Positions 35,605 to 45,196 are shown, counted from the first letter of the stretch. The stretch is DNA of 51,761 nt from JBMZCV01 sp049613665 (GCA_049613665.1 JBMZCV010000011.1:1-51761), one strand, 5' to 3'. Made by a program: numbers and translations. Notes: generated by a model from the letters alone, not told the origin.

Positions 35605-38600
35605 TTAGAATACATCAAGGTCAGTAGGACGAGTCAAGCAGAACCATTTTAAGGTAATTTCTTCGCCTAATTCTGGTGCTTCAATGTGAATAAGATAAAC
35701 ACCACTTGCTATTGGAATGCTTTGTGCATTTTTAACGTCCCATTCTACTGTATTGATGCTAGACTTTCCTGCTTCATTACCTGCTGCGGTATCTAATCCT
35801 GTATTATCTGTGGCAATTGTTTTAATCAATGTACCTTCTAAAGTAAAGATAGAGATATTTGTTTTTGCAGGCAAGTTCGTAATTTTTACACGATTGTCTA
35901 ACTGATTGTTTTCGTAAGTAGAGTATGCGTAATATGGATTTGGTACTATTTTGACTAAATCTAAAGCATTTTTAGCTATATCTGTTTGACCTGTTTGAGC
36001 CGCCAAATTAGTGAAGTCAAATTCATATTCCAATTCTGTTGTTAATGAATCTACTTGTTGGTAAGGACGAGCCACACGCAATTTGATGTTTACGTCAGTA
36101 GGAATTAAGCCATCTTCCAAAGATTTTAAGCTAAAACCTGGAGTTAAGAATGGAATAGTTACCCACATAGCATCATCATATACTTCTAATTTAGGTGCTA
36201 CATCTACTGTGCTTTCTGTTGAAATAGCATAGTCAATCAATTTTTCTTGGTGTGCTGCACCGCCATCATATTTTGTACCCATTACATATACGAAGTGCTG
36301 ACCACCTAAAGCTACTGCTTGTGGGCCTGTAAATCCGTTTTGTGAAACGATAGTAGATGTAGGATTAAAGATTAAGTCTTTACCATTTTCGTTACCTAAA
36401 AATGAGTTTTCACCAAAAATGACATTCAAACGCTCACCTGTTTCTACATTGATAGCATAACCAGGAAATTGTGAACGGCCAACATCTGAGGCATTATATA
36501 CCATAGCACTATTGAAGGCATTGAAACCAGTAGAAGCATCAGAGCGGAAAAATGTATTTCCTGCTACTTGCTGCTCTGCACCACTAGCATTTGTATAAGT
36601 AACATAAGAAGCTGTAGAACCTGCCACAAAATAAGTTTGATTAGCACTAAGGCTCGAAACTGTCGTTGAACCTGCTGCTACTTGCTCACGCAATCCGTTT
36701 TTGTTCGCTTTACCTTCGTTGATAGAGGCATCACTACCTGTTTCTACTACGATACAGTCTGTCCAAAGCGTTTGGTCATTTGTGAAAACTAAGTTCACAC
36801 TTGATAGATCTTCTAGGTTTAGTGTAGGCTGAGAAGAACAGTCTGTACAAGCAGGTGCTATAATACGATCCGTTCCTGAACCTGGCTTGTGATTGGTCAA
36901 GCAATAAGGTGCAAAACGTCCAGCACCAATAGTTTCGTATAACTGTGCTGGGTCGAAGAAGTCGCCTGCCGAGCCTGTACGGTTATCGTTGTAGTCAGAG
37001 TTGTCGCTATTAGTAAAGTTACCTGCTTTTATCCAATTAAAAACACTATTACCTTCTGCATCTGCAAAAAGCGATAACCATTGATTTTGAACATCTTTAA
37101 AGCGAGCTTCTGCTGCAATGTTGTTATCTACCATACCAGAAGTAACTTCTTGCTGCTTAATATTGATGGTAAAACCTAAAGAATTTTGCCAACTTGGAAT
37201 TGCTTGTTCGTTTTCACGGTATATGCTTGTATCAGAAACCGCTACAATATCACCTGTATTTTTATCATATAAAGTCCATTCTGAGTCTTTAGATAAAACT
37301 GTTGTGCTATCAGAAGCATTTTTGATTTTTAGGGTATAAGTAGTCGCTGGAATTTGTAACGGGTCAAATATTTTGACATTTATTGGCCCTGCTGCATTTG
37401 CATATACAGGTTGTGCTATACTACCGTCTGCTAAAATAGTTGCAATACTAGCATCTGTTAGGTCTAAGAAGTTGCCACCATTACCTGTACCAGATATTTG
37501 TTTGACTTCTGGGCCTTCGCCGAAAGCAGTATTCACAACAACTCCATCATTTTGTGGTGTTACAAGGTGAGGAATACCTGTGTAAATTTTAATATTGTTA
37601 CGTCCTTCAATGTAAGGCTCTAGTTGTGCTGTTGCAGATGGACTACTAGGGTCATAAGGCTCATGAGCATTATACCCGTAAGTAAGAACAGAGAAATAAT
37701 ACTTTTGATTATTAATTAATTTCTTGTCGCCTGTCGCAAATAAGTTTTCTTGAATACGGAATGTGTGTCTGATACCTGAATCTTCAGCATCAACCATTAG
37801 TTCTGGTACTAAGCTACCTACTTCGCTATTGGCAGTATAATTGATAATTTCTTGAACGCCATCTTTTACATCTACGATTGCAATTAAACGAGCTTTGTCT
37901 GGGTCGCCATATTCTGCTGGAGAAACACCTACATTAGCCAATTGATATAGTTTATAACCTTGGAATGTATAAGTGTCATTTTCGAAACCTTGAGCTTCCA
38001 ATACAGGATCTACTTCAACATAAGCTTCAGAAGCATTATTTGAGCGAGTTTCATCGTTCCAAATAGCAAGAATTAACTCTTTGTCCAATTCTCTAACAAT
38101 CATGTTAGGAGCATCAGGCCCATCTTTTAGCTTAAAGTTGTTGTCGAACAAAGCTTGTGCTTTTCTATCCGCTTGCAAAATAGCATCGAAAGAAGGACAA
38201 GGATATTGAAAGCCTTCATTTACCCAAACTACACCAACAATTACATCATTACTTGCTCCTGGGTCTAATCTAAATGGCCCAGCAGATTGTAAGAAACGAC
38301 GGTCGAAAGGCGTATTATTTTCCGAACATTCAGACCATTCATCTGGGTTAGAAGGGTCGCCAGGAAAGATATAATCGCAACCTTCATCTCCACCATAACC
38401 ATTGCCACCGCAAGTAAAAGGAGTACCATCTTTCCAAACACCTGCTAAATAGCCATAAAAGTGAGAAGCATTTTCTGGATTTCCTCTTACAGAAAAGTCA
38501 TTGTCATAATATACAAATGCTGACATATCTAAGTAATTAGGATTGCCATCTTCGTCTTCGCCAACTTTTGGCCCTCTAAAAAAGTCAACACCCAACATTG

Positions 38601-39612
38601 GTGGATTTTCACCATATTGGCCATCAACAGCCGTACCATTATATACAATACCTAAACCTTCTTCTGGTACACAACCTACAAAGTCATCGTCATAAGTACC
38701 CAAATCTGGATCTACCCATTGTCCGAAAAATACACTATCGACAGGCTGAACAGATTTGTTGTTTACTCTATATTTATAGAAAGTCATGTTGTTTACTTCA
38801 TCATTGGTAGCAAATGCAAAAGCTAAAGCTCCTACTTCAATACCAATAGCCTCACCACCTGTTTCTGTATGAACATTACCTTTATCATTGAACATCCACC
38901 AAATCATTTGGTCGGCATATACGCCTTCAATTTCTGGGTCAATAACAGGATAGTCACCCACAGTAGGGTCGTAGCGACCATCACCATCTGCATCCCAGAA
39001 AGGAGCTAATATTTTGTTTTCAGGTAAAGAAAAAGCTTCGTGATAAATATTGTCTTTACCTGGCCATTGTAAGATTGCGTCTGGAATAGCACCTGGAGAA
39101 AGTTCACCATTTGCTTCTTCTAAGGCAGACAAGTAATCGTCGATGTCACGTCTGTAAACGACCCAAAAACGGTCAAAATCAGAACATACTTCTTGAGCTA
39201 TTTCGCCATCTTCGTCTAATGGGCCAGCCCAAAAGTCATTACCAGATTGTCGATACGTTTGAGCAGCTACCTTTAGGTTTTGAAATTGGTCGATACCACC
39301 AATCCACAAAGAACCAGCAAAGATAGAGTGAACAGAAGGTGCATCAGAACCAATAGGAATTTTTGGGACTTCATATTTACCATCGCTCAAATCCCACCAA
39401 AGGTCGCCACCTGTCATCAATGTTGTTCTAACATTGTTAATATTTAATTCTATTTGTGCAGTAGGGGAGTTACAATCGGCATTTGTTTTGCCGCTTTGTG
39501 CCCCATTATTATTAGGAGAATCAATGCCAATGTTTACTTTGGCAAAAGCCAAATTGCATAGCAAAGCCGCTAATACAAGCAGTGTTATTTTTTTTAGTTT
39601 CATTGATTTCAT
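35605..39612 (-). CDS. Large T9SS-type secreted protein, paralogue 1
   Basis: A 1335-residue exported protein. A signal peptide ends AFAK; the second Met (39603) gives an equally good start. It shares full-length similarity and a nearly identical N-terminal half with the protein at 28288-32277. A Cys-rich segment (TPFTCGGNGYGGDEGCDYIF) and repeated phrases such as LGTYDDDFVGCVPEE suggest a disulfide-stabilised beta protein. The end (VPNPYYAYSTYENNQ, RVKITNLPAKTNISIFTLEG, IPIASGVYLIHIEAPE) is FlgD-like/T9SS sorting type. Order on the strand is receptor, this gene, PorV-like gene. The gaps of 258 and 376 bp hold repeats, so one transcript is uncertain. Function unknown. Confidence 0.92.
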   Translation of the reverse strand: MKSMKLKKITLLVLAALLCNLAFAKVNIGIDSPNNNGAQSGKTNADCNSPTAQIELNINNVRTTLMTGGDLWWDLSDGKYEVPKIPIGSDAPSVHSIFAGSLWIGGIDQFQNLKVAAQTYRQSGNDFWAGPLDEDGEIAQEVCSDFDRFWVVYRRDIDDYLSALEEANGELSPGAIPDAILQWPGKDNIYHEAFSLPENKILAPFWDADGDGRYDPTVGDYPVIDPEIEGVYADQMIWWMFNDKGNVHTETGGEAIGIEVGALAFAFATNDEVNNMTFYKYRVNNKSVQPVDSVFFGQWVDPDLGTYDDDFVGCVPEEGLGIVYNGTAVDGQYGENPPMLGVDFFRGPKVGEDEDGNPNYLDMSAFVYYDNDFSVRGNPENASHFYGYLAGVWKDGTPFTCGGNGYGGDEGCDYIFPGDPSNPDEWSECSENNTPFDRRFLQSAGPFRLDPGASNDVIVGVVWVNEGFQYPCPSFDAILQADRKAQALFDNNFKLKDGPDAPNMIVRELDKELILAIWNDETRSNNASEAYVEVDPVLEAQGFENDTYTFQGYKLYQLANVGVSPAEYGDPDKARLIAIVDVKDGVQEIINYTANSEVGSLVPELMVDAEDSGIRHTFRIQENLFATGDKKLINNQKYYFSVLTYGYNAHEPYDPSSPSATAQLEPYIEGRNNIKIYTGIPHLVTPQNDGVVVNTAFGEGPEVKQISGTGNGGNFLDLTDASIATILADGSIAQPVYANAAGPINVKIFDPLQIPATTYTLKIKNASDSTTVLSKDSEWTLYDKNTGDIVAVSDTSIYRENEQAIPSWQNSLGFTINIKQQEVTSGMVDNNIAAEARFKDVQNQWLSLFADAEGNSVFNWIKAGNFTNSDNSDYNDNRTGSAGDFFDPAQLYETIGAGRFAPYCLTNHKPGSGTDRIIAPACTDCSSQPTLNLEDLSSVNLVFTNDQTLWTDCIVVETGSDASINEGKANKNGLREQVAAGSTTVSSLSANQTYFVAGSTASYVTYTNASGAEQQVAGNTFFRSDASTGFNAFNSAMVYNASDVGRSQFPGYAINVETGERLNVIFGENSFLGNENGKDLIFNPTSTIVSQNGFTGPQAVALGGQHFVYVMGTKYDGGAAHQEKLIDYAISTESTVDVAPKLEVYDDAMWVTIPFLTPGFSLKSLEDGLIPTDVNIKLRVARPYQQVDSLTTELEYEFDFTNLAAQTGQTDIAKNALDLVKIVPNPYYAYSTYENNQLDNRVKITNLPAKTNISIFTLEGTLIKTIATDNTGLDTAAGNEAGKSSINTVEWDVKNAQSIPIASGVYLIHIEAPELGEEITLKWFCLTRPTDLDVF

Positions 39613-39656
39613 TTTTATATTTAAAATTGGTTTTTAAGGGAATATAGTATTTTTCA

Positions 39657-39750
39657 TAAGCAGTCGAACAAAAAAAATGTGAAGCTAACTTCTTGATTTT
39701 CAGTACGTTAGCAACTCAAACAGGTTATGTTAATTAGTGCTTGGCACTTA
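39657..39750 (+). repeat. R2 interspersed repeat, AGGTTAT subtype
   Basis: TAAGCAGTCGAAC to TTGGCACTTA. It carries CAAACAGGTTATGTTAATTA in place of CGAATGCTTTATTAAATA, as does the copy at 48844. Confidence 0.78.
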
Positions 39751-39813
39751 TCTTTTTTTATTCAAAAGAGCTTAACAAAAAAAGCTACTAAATACATAGA
39801 TAGCCAACTATTA

Positions 39814-39859
39814 TATCGTTTTGCAAAAACAAATAATGACTTGTTTTTACAAAACGATA
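39814..39859. other. Long hairpin after the TonB-dependent receptor gene
   Basis: TATCGTTTTGCAAAAACAA pairs with TTGTTTTTACAAAACGATA (one mismatch in 19), 8-nt loop. It starts 12 bp past the receptor stop. No T-run follows on the minus strand, so it may stabilise or attenuate the transcript rather than end it. Confidence 0.7.
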
Positions 39860-39870
39860 AGTTTTATTTT

Positions 39871-42800
39871 TTAAAAGTTGAATTGAACCCCTACACGCAT
39901 ACGACGTGGAATGCTATAATTGTTTGGGTCATTTACTTTAGCTGAATATTGGTCTAAGAAAGCTGGAACGCTAATTTGCCCAGCTACAGTTTCCTGACCA
40001 GGGCCAGAAGTTACATAGCCATCATCTTCTGGACTTCCTGTGAATGAATGTACATTAACAACATTTTGTCCATTTAATAGATTTTGTGCTAAGAAATATA
40101 CATTGATATAACGGTCAGATTTCCCTTCTTTTTTACCAAAGTTTAATTTAATATCTTTTTCAACACGCATATCTACTTTGAAACTCCAAGGCAAACGAGA
40201 ACCATTTACAGTACCATCTAGTGAGCCTCTTGCTCTTACACCAAACTGACCTTCAGGGGTTGCATTTTGTTGTTTTGAGTAAGGTGTTCCTGAACGAGCA
40301 CGAACAATAAAGTTTACACCAAAGTTTTCTAATAATTTTTCTCCCATGCCACCTTTGCCTGGACCTTCATATTTGCTGCCTTCATCAAAACGATAATCAA
40401 TGTTTAAGTTTAACATGTGACGTGCATCATAGCTTGCAGGAAAAATAGTACGCAAGTTTGGCACACCAAAGTCAATAAGGTTAGCTTGTGAGCGGTCTCC
40501 AGAACCAGATACATCAGCAAATTGCAACGTATAGTTAGCTGTTAATCTAATGTTTTGTGTTCTTCTCAAGTCATAAGAAAACTCAAAACCTTTTACAGTA
40601 CCAAAGTCAATATTGCCATAAGTAGAATAAGTAGCTGGATAAGCATAGTTGATGTTTGTGATTTGAACCATGTCTTTCAATTCACGATAAAAACCAGAAA
40701 TCGTTAAAGCAGAAGTTTGCGATAATTTTTGTTTGAAACCAATTTGATAATCAATAGTACGTTCAGATTTTAGATTAGGATTGTAAAATACCCCATCTAC
40801 TGCTTGATTTTGGAAGTAGTAAAAATCAAAAGGTGTTGCGATTAATCGGTCTTGCGGACGCTGAGTTAAGATGTCGTAGTGTGCAAAGAAAATCGCTTCG
40901 TCAGATATTTCAAAAGAAAATGCAATACGAGGATTTAATGATATTTGCGGTTTGTAATCTTCGAAAGCTAAATCTGGATTGTACTCGCTGTCTTTTTTGA
41001 TGTCATCAACAGGATTGTCAGAAAGTGGATTAGCCAAATATGGGTGAATACTACCATTTGCCAACAATACATCTGCATCAGCAATAGCTCCACCATTAGC
41101 ATCATACCATTGGTTATCGTCTCTATATCCTGTAATACGGCTAGGATTTACTTCGTCATCTACATAAACTACGAAGTCATCGCCGATAGTGCTAGGGTGT
41201 TCACCAAGATTACTAACATCGCCAGCTTTCAAAGTAGCATAAAGTGGCGAAAATATGTCAGTAGGTACTTTTTGGTTGGCATCGAATCTATCTACACGAA
41301 GACCAATATTGAAGATAAGGTCTTTAAATGCAAATTTATCTTGAATAAAACCAGCCATATAAATAGGACGTGAAGCGTCGATAGGACGAGTTTTCATGCC
41401 ATCATCATTAGTTGCTGTCCAATAATCTTTGAAACCTGGAGAAGTAGTCAATTTTTCACCCGTATAATCATAACCATAATAAGAAACATACTCTTCACCA
41501 TTGTTAAACAATTCATCTGGCGAGAACATATCTAAGCTTAAATCAGCAGGATTAATAGCATTTACATCTATGAAATCCAACAAGCCTACTCCAAGTTTGT
41601 CACGCAAGCTTTTGTCAAAATAATCTTGGTCACCTACTCTAATAAGATTGTAAGTAATAGTGTCATTAGTACTAAAAACAGTATTAGTACCATCATAATC
41701 TTCAAAAGCAATTTGTTCGCCATCAACAACTAAAACTGCATTATCGGCATCTAGTCCAATTTTACCGTTCAAGAAACTTGCTGTACGAGCATTCATAACA
41801 TTCCAAAGACCTTCTGGAAACATTGTCCAATCTCTATCAATACGTTGCTCATATTCAAAACCAAATTCGATAGCATGTTTGTTACGGTCTGTACCACCTG
41901 CACGTTTTAAGTCAAAAGAACCATTGAAAGTAATACGATATTGGTCATTTTCAGATTTGTTATATGTTCCGTGAGCTTTACCTGGAGTATATGACAAACT
42001 ATAAGCAGAACTTAAAGAAGTTGGAAGTGTTCCATTTAGCAAACCACCATTATTTGAAATTTGCGAAAGGTTGCTATAATACAAATCTTGGTTGTCGCCT
42101 GCTAGGTCAAAATACTGTAAATTGTGATTAGATTTGTCTGAATTAATATCACTACCCGTAAAAGTTACATTAGTATCTTGAAAACCTTGAAATGCCCAAC
42201 CTGTTACTTTAGCACCATCTTCTTCTCTCGTCAATGTTGTTTGAGCATACACTTTTTCTCTGTCAGTCTCAAATTTTCCTACATAACCATAATCGAAGAA
42301 GTTGTCTTGGAAAATAGGGTCTTGCTGTCCAGATTTAGATTTCGTGTAGTCAAATTGAACAGAATAGTACGCATTTTGCAAAACAGAAGGCTTTGCATTT
42401 TCATCAGCATTATTTTCGCTATTGCTGTTTGCAAAACGTTGTGTAAAACGACCATACATACGATATACCTGAGTAGTAACATCTGGCATGTGATGAGCAT
42501 TAAACATCTCGAAACGACGCATATAATCTTTATAATTTGCAGTACGACGCAAAGTACCACCTGTACGGTAGTTATAAGTACCACCAAAAGTAAAGTTAAG
42601 ATTTTGGATAGGCTGAAAGTCTAATTTACCAGCGAAGCTATATTCATCTTTCTTAACATTTGGTTTCAAATCATTGTGAGTCATTTGATTTTTTGTCACA
42701 AAGTCAGCTTGCTTCAAAAAACCAGAAGAAGCATTTGAACGAATAAGTGGCGTTTCACGAATAACTGCCAAAGCAGAATCACTAGCCGTCCAAATACCTA

Positions 42801-43668
42801 CGCTAGAAGGGTCGTCATCATTTTCGTGCAAATACTCACCAGAAATAAAGAAACCTAATAATGCTCTTTCGTTAGCTTCTCCTCTGTTTACTTTGAACAA
42901 TGGCCCACTCAAACTAAAGTTAGCCAAATTGTAGCCATAAGGCTCTAAAAACTGAGAAGTAATCAATTCTAGTCCACCAGCAAATTGATTAGATGGCCCT
43001 CTTGTCGTGATATTGATGATACCACCTGTGGCATCACCATAACGTGCAGGCACACCACCTGTTACTACTGTCAACTGTTCAATGGCAGAAGCAGGAAGTG
43101 CCGAAGTACCTCGTACCTTGATACCATCAATATAATAATCAGTGGCTTCGTCTCTCGAACCTTTTACGTTCAAGTTGCCACCTTCATCTGCTTGAAATAC
43201 ACCTGCCGCTTGCGAAGCGATAGAACCTACCTCACGAGTAGGTAAGTTGGCGATGTCTTCTTTAGTTACTGTCGAACCTGTCGAAGTTTCATCTGCCTGA
43301 AGCAAAGGAATTGCATATTCAATTACCTCAAACGCTTCTAACAACTCTGACATTTCTACGAGCTGTGCATCAAGAAACGTAATTTTGTCAGAACGAACTA
43401 AAACGTCTGTAATACGCTTCTCTTGAAAACCAATATACGAAAAAATGATTTCGTAGCTACCTGCGGGTACAGGCTTAATCGAATAAAAACCGTCAAAATC
43501 GGTTTGTGCTCCTGCCAGTGTACCATTTATCGTAATGGCTACATTGGCAAACGGCACTGCCTCTCCCGTTTGGGAGTCGGTCACCTTACCCTGAATCTCT
43601 CCCATTTGAGCGAAAGCTGCTGTGCTGCTCAACAGGAAAGTAAAGATGAGTAAAATAAATCTTGCCAT
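39871..43668 (-). CDS. TonB-dependent receptor with carboxypeptidase-like N-terminal domain
   Basis: A 1265-residue outer-membrane receptor. Signal peptide 1-20 (TAAFAQ). A carboxypeptidase regulatory-like domain is at about 23-110 (GEIQGKVTDSQTGEAVPFANV). The plug is at about 120-235 (GSTVTKEDIANLPTREVGSIA, VKGSRDEATDYYIDGIKVRG, VPARYGDATGGIINITTRG). The remaining 1000 residues are the barrel, ending in RRMRVGVQFNF with a terminal Phe. Such proteins import ligands using TonB energy. A SusD partner is absent; instead the neighbours are a large T9SS-type protein and a PorV-like protein. The ligand is therefore uncertain. Confidence 0.93.
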   Translation of the reverse strand: MARFILLIFTFLLSSTAAFAQMGEIQGKVTDSQTGEAVPFANVAITINGTLAGAQTDFDGFYSIKPVPAGSYEIIFSYIGFQEKRITDVLVRSDKITFLDAQLVEMSELLEAFEVIEYAIPLLQADETSTGSTVTKEDIANLPTREVGSIASQAAGVFQADEGGNLNVKGSRDEATDYYIDGIKVRGTSALPASAIEQLTVVTGGVPARYGDATGGIINITTRGPSNQFAGGLELITSQFLEPYGYNLANFSLSGPLFKVNRGEANERALLGFFISGEYLHENDDDPSSVGIWTASDSALAVIRETPLIRSNASSGFLKQADFVTKNQMTHNDLKPNVKKDEYSFAGKLDFQPIQNLNFTFGGTYNYRTGGTLRRTANYKDYMRRFEMFNAHHMPDVTTQVYRMYGRFTQRFANSNSENNADENAKPSVLQNAYYSVQFDYTKSKSGQQDPIFQDNFFDYGYVGKFETDREKVYAQTTLTREEDGAKVTGWAFQGFQDTNVTFTGSDINSDKSNHNLQYFDLAGDNQDLYYSNLSQISNNGGLLNGTLPTSLSSAYSLSYTPGKAHGTYNKSENDQYRITFNGSFDLKRAGGTDRNKHAIEFGFEYEQRIDRDWTMFPEGLWNVMNARTASFLNGKIGLDADNAVLVVDGEQIAFEDYDGTNTVFSTNDTITYNLIRVGDQDYFDKSLRDKLGVGLLDFIDVNAINPADLSLDMFSPDELFNNGEEYVSYYGYDYTGEKLTTSPGFKDYWTATNDDGMKTRPIDASRPIYMAGFIQDKFAFKDLIFNIGLRVDRFDANQKVPTDIFSPLYATLKAGDVSNLGEHPSTIGDDFVVYVDDEVNPSRITGYRDDNQWYDANGGAIADADVLLANGSIHPYLANPLSDNPVDDIKKDSEYNPDLAFEDYKPQISLNPRIAFSFEISDEAIFFAHYDILTQRPQDRLIATPFDFYYFQNQAVDGVFYNPNLKSERTIDYQIGFKQKLSQTSALTISGFYRELKDMVQITNINYAYPATYSTYGNIDFGTVKGFEFSYDLRRTQNIRLTANYTLQFADVSGSGDRSQANLIDFGVPNLRTIFPASYDARHMLNLNIDYRFDEGSKYEGPGKGGMGEKLLENFGVNFIVRARSGTPYSKQQNATPEGQFGVRARGSLDGTVNGSRLPWSFKVDMRVEKDIKLNFGKKEGKSDRYINVYFLAQNLLNGQNVVNVHSFTGSPEDDGYVTSGPGQETVAGQISVPAFLDQYSAKVNDPNNYSIPRRMRVGVQFNF

Positions 43669-44285
43669 AAGTGTAAGTTTATAACTATAATAAAAAATTT
43701 ATTGAAATAAGTTGTTTAATTTGTTCTAATAAAAAAGGTAGAAACCTAACTTTAAGGAAGCAAAAAAAAACTTTTTAAGTGTAGGTAAAAATAGCAAGTT
43801 TATTAAACTTTTTTGCGTATGAATTAGCTTTGTGACGTATTAGTGACAACTATTTTGAAGTAGATGTTATAAAAAACATTTTTTATACCCACATTTATTA
43901 GGTATCACTATTTTATTTTGAAAATAAACTGCTTTGAGTTTCGAAAACTTTCGCTTTTTCAACCAAAAAACACTATTCCACCTATCACAAAAGTGCAAAA
44001 GTAGAAAGGAATAAAAAAATACCTTTTTTAAGATTTATCATGCAAAAGAAATGCTAAAAAATAATTAACTGATTGATTATCAAGCAGTTATGTTGTGTTT
44101 TTTTGTAGAAATATCTGTTCAAAAAACTTGAAAGAAAGATTGAAAAAAGAAAATTATAGACAAAAATATGACAATGATATGTATGTAATAGGCGAATTTT
44201 TCTTTTTCAGCTCAAAAAAAACTTTGCTACTAAAAAAAGTTATTAAATGTTAAAAAATACATTTTGCCAATGAACAGAAGCTTGC
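43669..44285. other. Upstream region of the receptor gene
   Basis: About 620 bp, AT-rich, with no gene. TACTTTTG on the minus strand at 44003-43996 is the best promoter candidate and would leave a leader of about 320 nt. Confidence 0.45.
43996..44003 (-). promoter_or_regulatory. Possible Bacteroidota promoter box for the receptor locus
   Basis: TACTTTTG fits TAnnTTTG on the minus strand, but lies 328 bp from the start codon and lacks an evident -33 box. Confidence 0.3.
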
Positions 44286-44492
44286 TTACAATTTTTTTTG
44301 AAAATTAAAATATGTTGAAAAGTAATTTAGGCAAGTATTTACGCAAGCTATTTTTCTACATAAATGTGTAATTTCATTTGTTTTAGTATCTGTAATGACA
44401 CCTTTAATACTGCCTTTTTCTTGCTGTTGAGCAAAAGCTATGTTTTGATTGAGGAAAATGAAGAAGAGGAGGAAAAATAAAAATTTGTTCAT
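44286..44492 (-). pseudogene. Truncated leader of a carboxypeptidase-like/TonB-receptor gene
   Basis: A 68-residue frame that begins as a normal exported protein: signal peptide MNKFLFFLLFFIFLNQNIAF and then QEKGSIKGVITDTKTNEI, the opening of a carboxypeptidase regulatory-like domain. After residue 42 the sequence (THLCRKIACVNTCLN) no longer fits the domain, and no continuation is found in the other frames nearby. The rest of the gene appears to have been deleted. It lies directly upstream of the intact receptor gene on the same strand, so it may be the remnant of a second receptor. It could instead be a real short exported peptide, which I think less likely. Confidence 0.65.
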
Positions 44493-44640
44493 ATTTTTAG
44501 GTTCTGTTTTTTTACAAAAATGACCAAATGAACTTCAAAAAACAAGTAGTTTTTTTTAAGTTTATCATTTAAAAAGTGGTAATAAATTATTTGTAATAGT
44601 TTGATAACCAAACTTTTAGAAATAAAAAAAGCAAGCTTTA

Positions 44641-44664
44641 TCAGTTAAAAATATTTTTAACTGA
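44641..44664. other. Perfect 24-bp palindrome
   Basis: TCAGTTAAAAAT followed at once by its exact complement ATTTTTAACTGA. It lies 17 bp from a terminator hairpin. It could be an operator or a cruciform site. Confidence 0.7.
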
Positions 44665-44681
44665 CATGATTTCTTGCACAA

Positions 44682-44726
44682 AAAAAGGCTAAAACTTAAT
44701 GAATTACATTAAGTTTTAGCCTTTTT
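44682..44726. terminator. Strong bidirectional hairpin
   Basis: A 20-bp stem (core GGCTAAAACTTAATG) with a 5-nt loop, A-run and T-run on the two sides. No gene ends right beside it; ribB, on the minus strand, ends about 470 bp to the right. Confidence 0.8.
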
Positions 44727-44746
44727 AAAATTTTACGATTTTATTA

Positions 44747-44769
44747 TTGCTAGTGATAACACACAGCAA
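44747..44769 (+). repeat. 23-nt repeat with GTGATAACACACAGCAA core, copy 1
   Basis: Differs at one base from 51632-51654. Flanks differ between the two copies. Confidence 0.6.
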
Positions 44770-44801
44770 TGTCGAAAATTATCATTTTTTGATAAAACAA
44801 C

Positions 44802-45196
44802 TAAGTAGTCAGACAAAAATAAATATACATATACATTTTGTTGGAGCTAACACGCTGAACATCAATGCGTTAGCAACGAATCGACCGTTTATTCAGCAGT
44901 TTCCGCTTTGACGTTTTAATGACAATTAACAATTTGCAATAAAATATTGCATTTTAATATTGTTTTGTATTTAATATATAAAAATATCGTCAGAAAATCA
45001 AAAAGATTGACCTTTTAAAAATTAGTCTTCTGGTGTAAAAAAATGAACAACAGCCGAAAAGCGGACTGCCTGAAAGATATAAGGACAAGACTATATAATC
45101 CTTTTTAAAACATACAAAATAACTATTAAATAAGTTTTGTCATAGTAGTTTCAAAGCGGAAATAGCTGCCGTTTATTAAATAGTGCTTGGCACTTA
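44802..45196 (+). repeat. R2 repeat interrupted by the R4 element
   Basis: Left part 44802-44893 starts TAAGTAGTCAGACAAAAAT and contains AATGCGTTAGCAACGAATCG; right part 45178-45196 is AAATAGTGCTTGGCACTTA. Between them are R4 and a second copy of CCGTTTATT. Joined, the halves give a 111-bp R2. The final TTA is the complement of the ribB stop codon. Confidence 0.88.
44894..45168. mobile_element. R4: 275-bp MITE-like element with 9-bp target duplication
   Basis: Ends CAGCAGTTTCCGCTTTGA and TCAAAGCGGAAATAGCTG are inverted repeats (16 of 18). Exactly outside each lies CCGTTTATT (44885-44893 and 45169-45177). It has no credible gene, so it would need a transposase supplied elsewhere. It carries the 56-nt block at 44987-45042 that recurs inverted at 34039-34094. 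Confidence 0.88.

Noticed and set aside
42178..42624. A 148-codon plus-strand frame inside the receptor gene
   Set aside because: It is on the opposite strand of a well-supported barrel region and shows no domain or start signal.
39871..43668. Reading the receptor as a SusC polysaccharide-uptake protein
   Set aside because: There is no SusD partner nearby, and the neighbours are T9SS-type proteins, so only the general TonB-dependent receptor call is supported.
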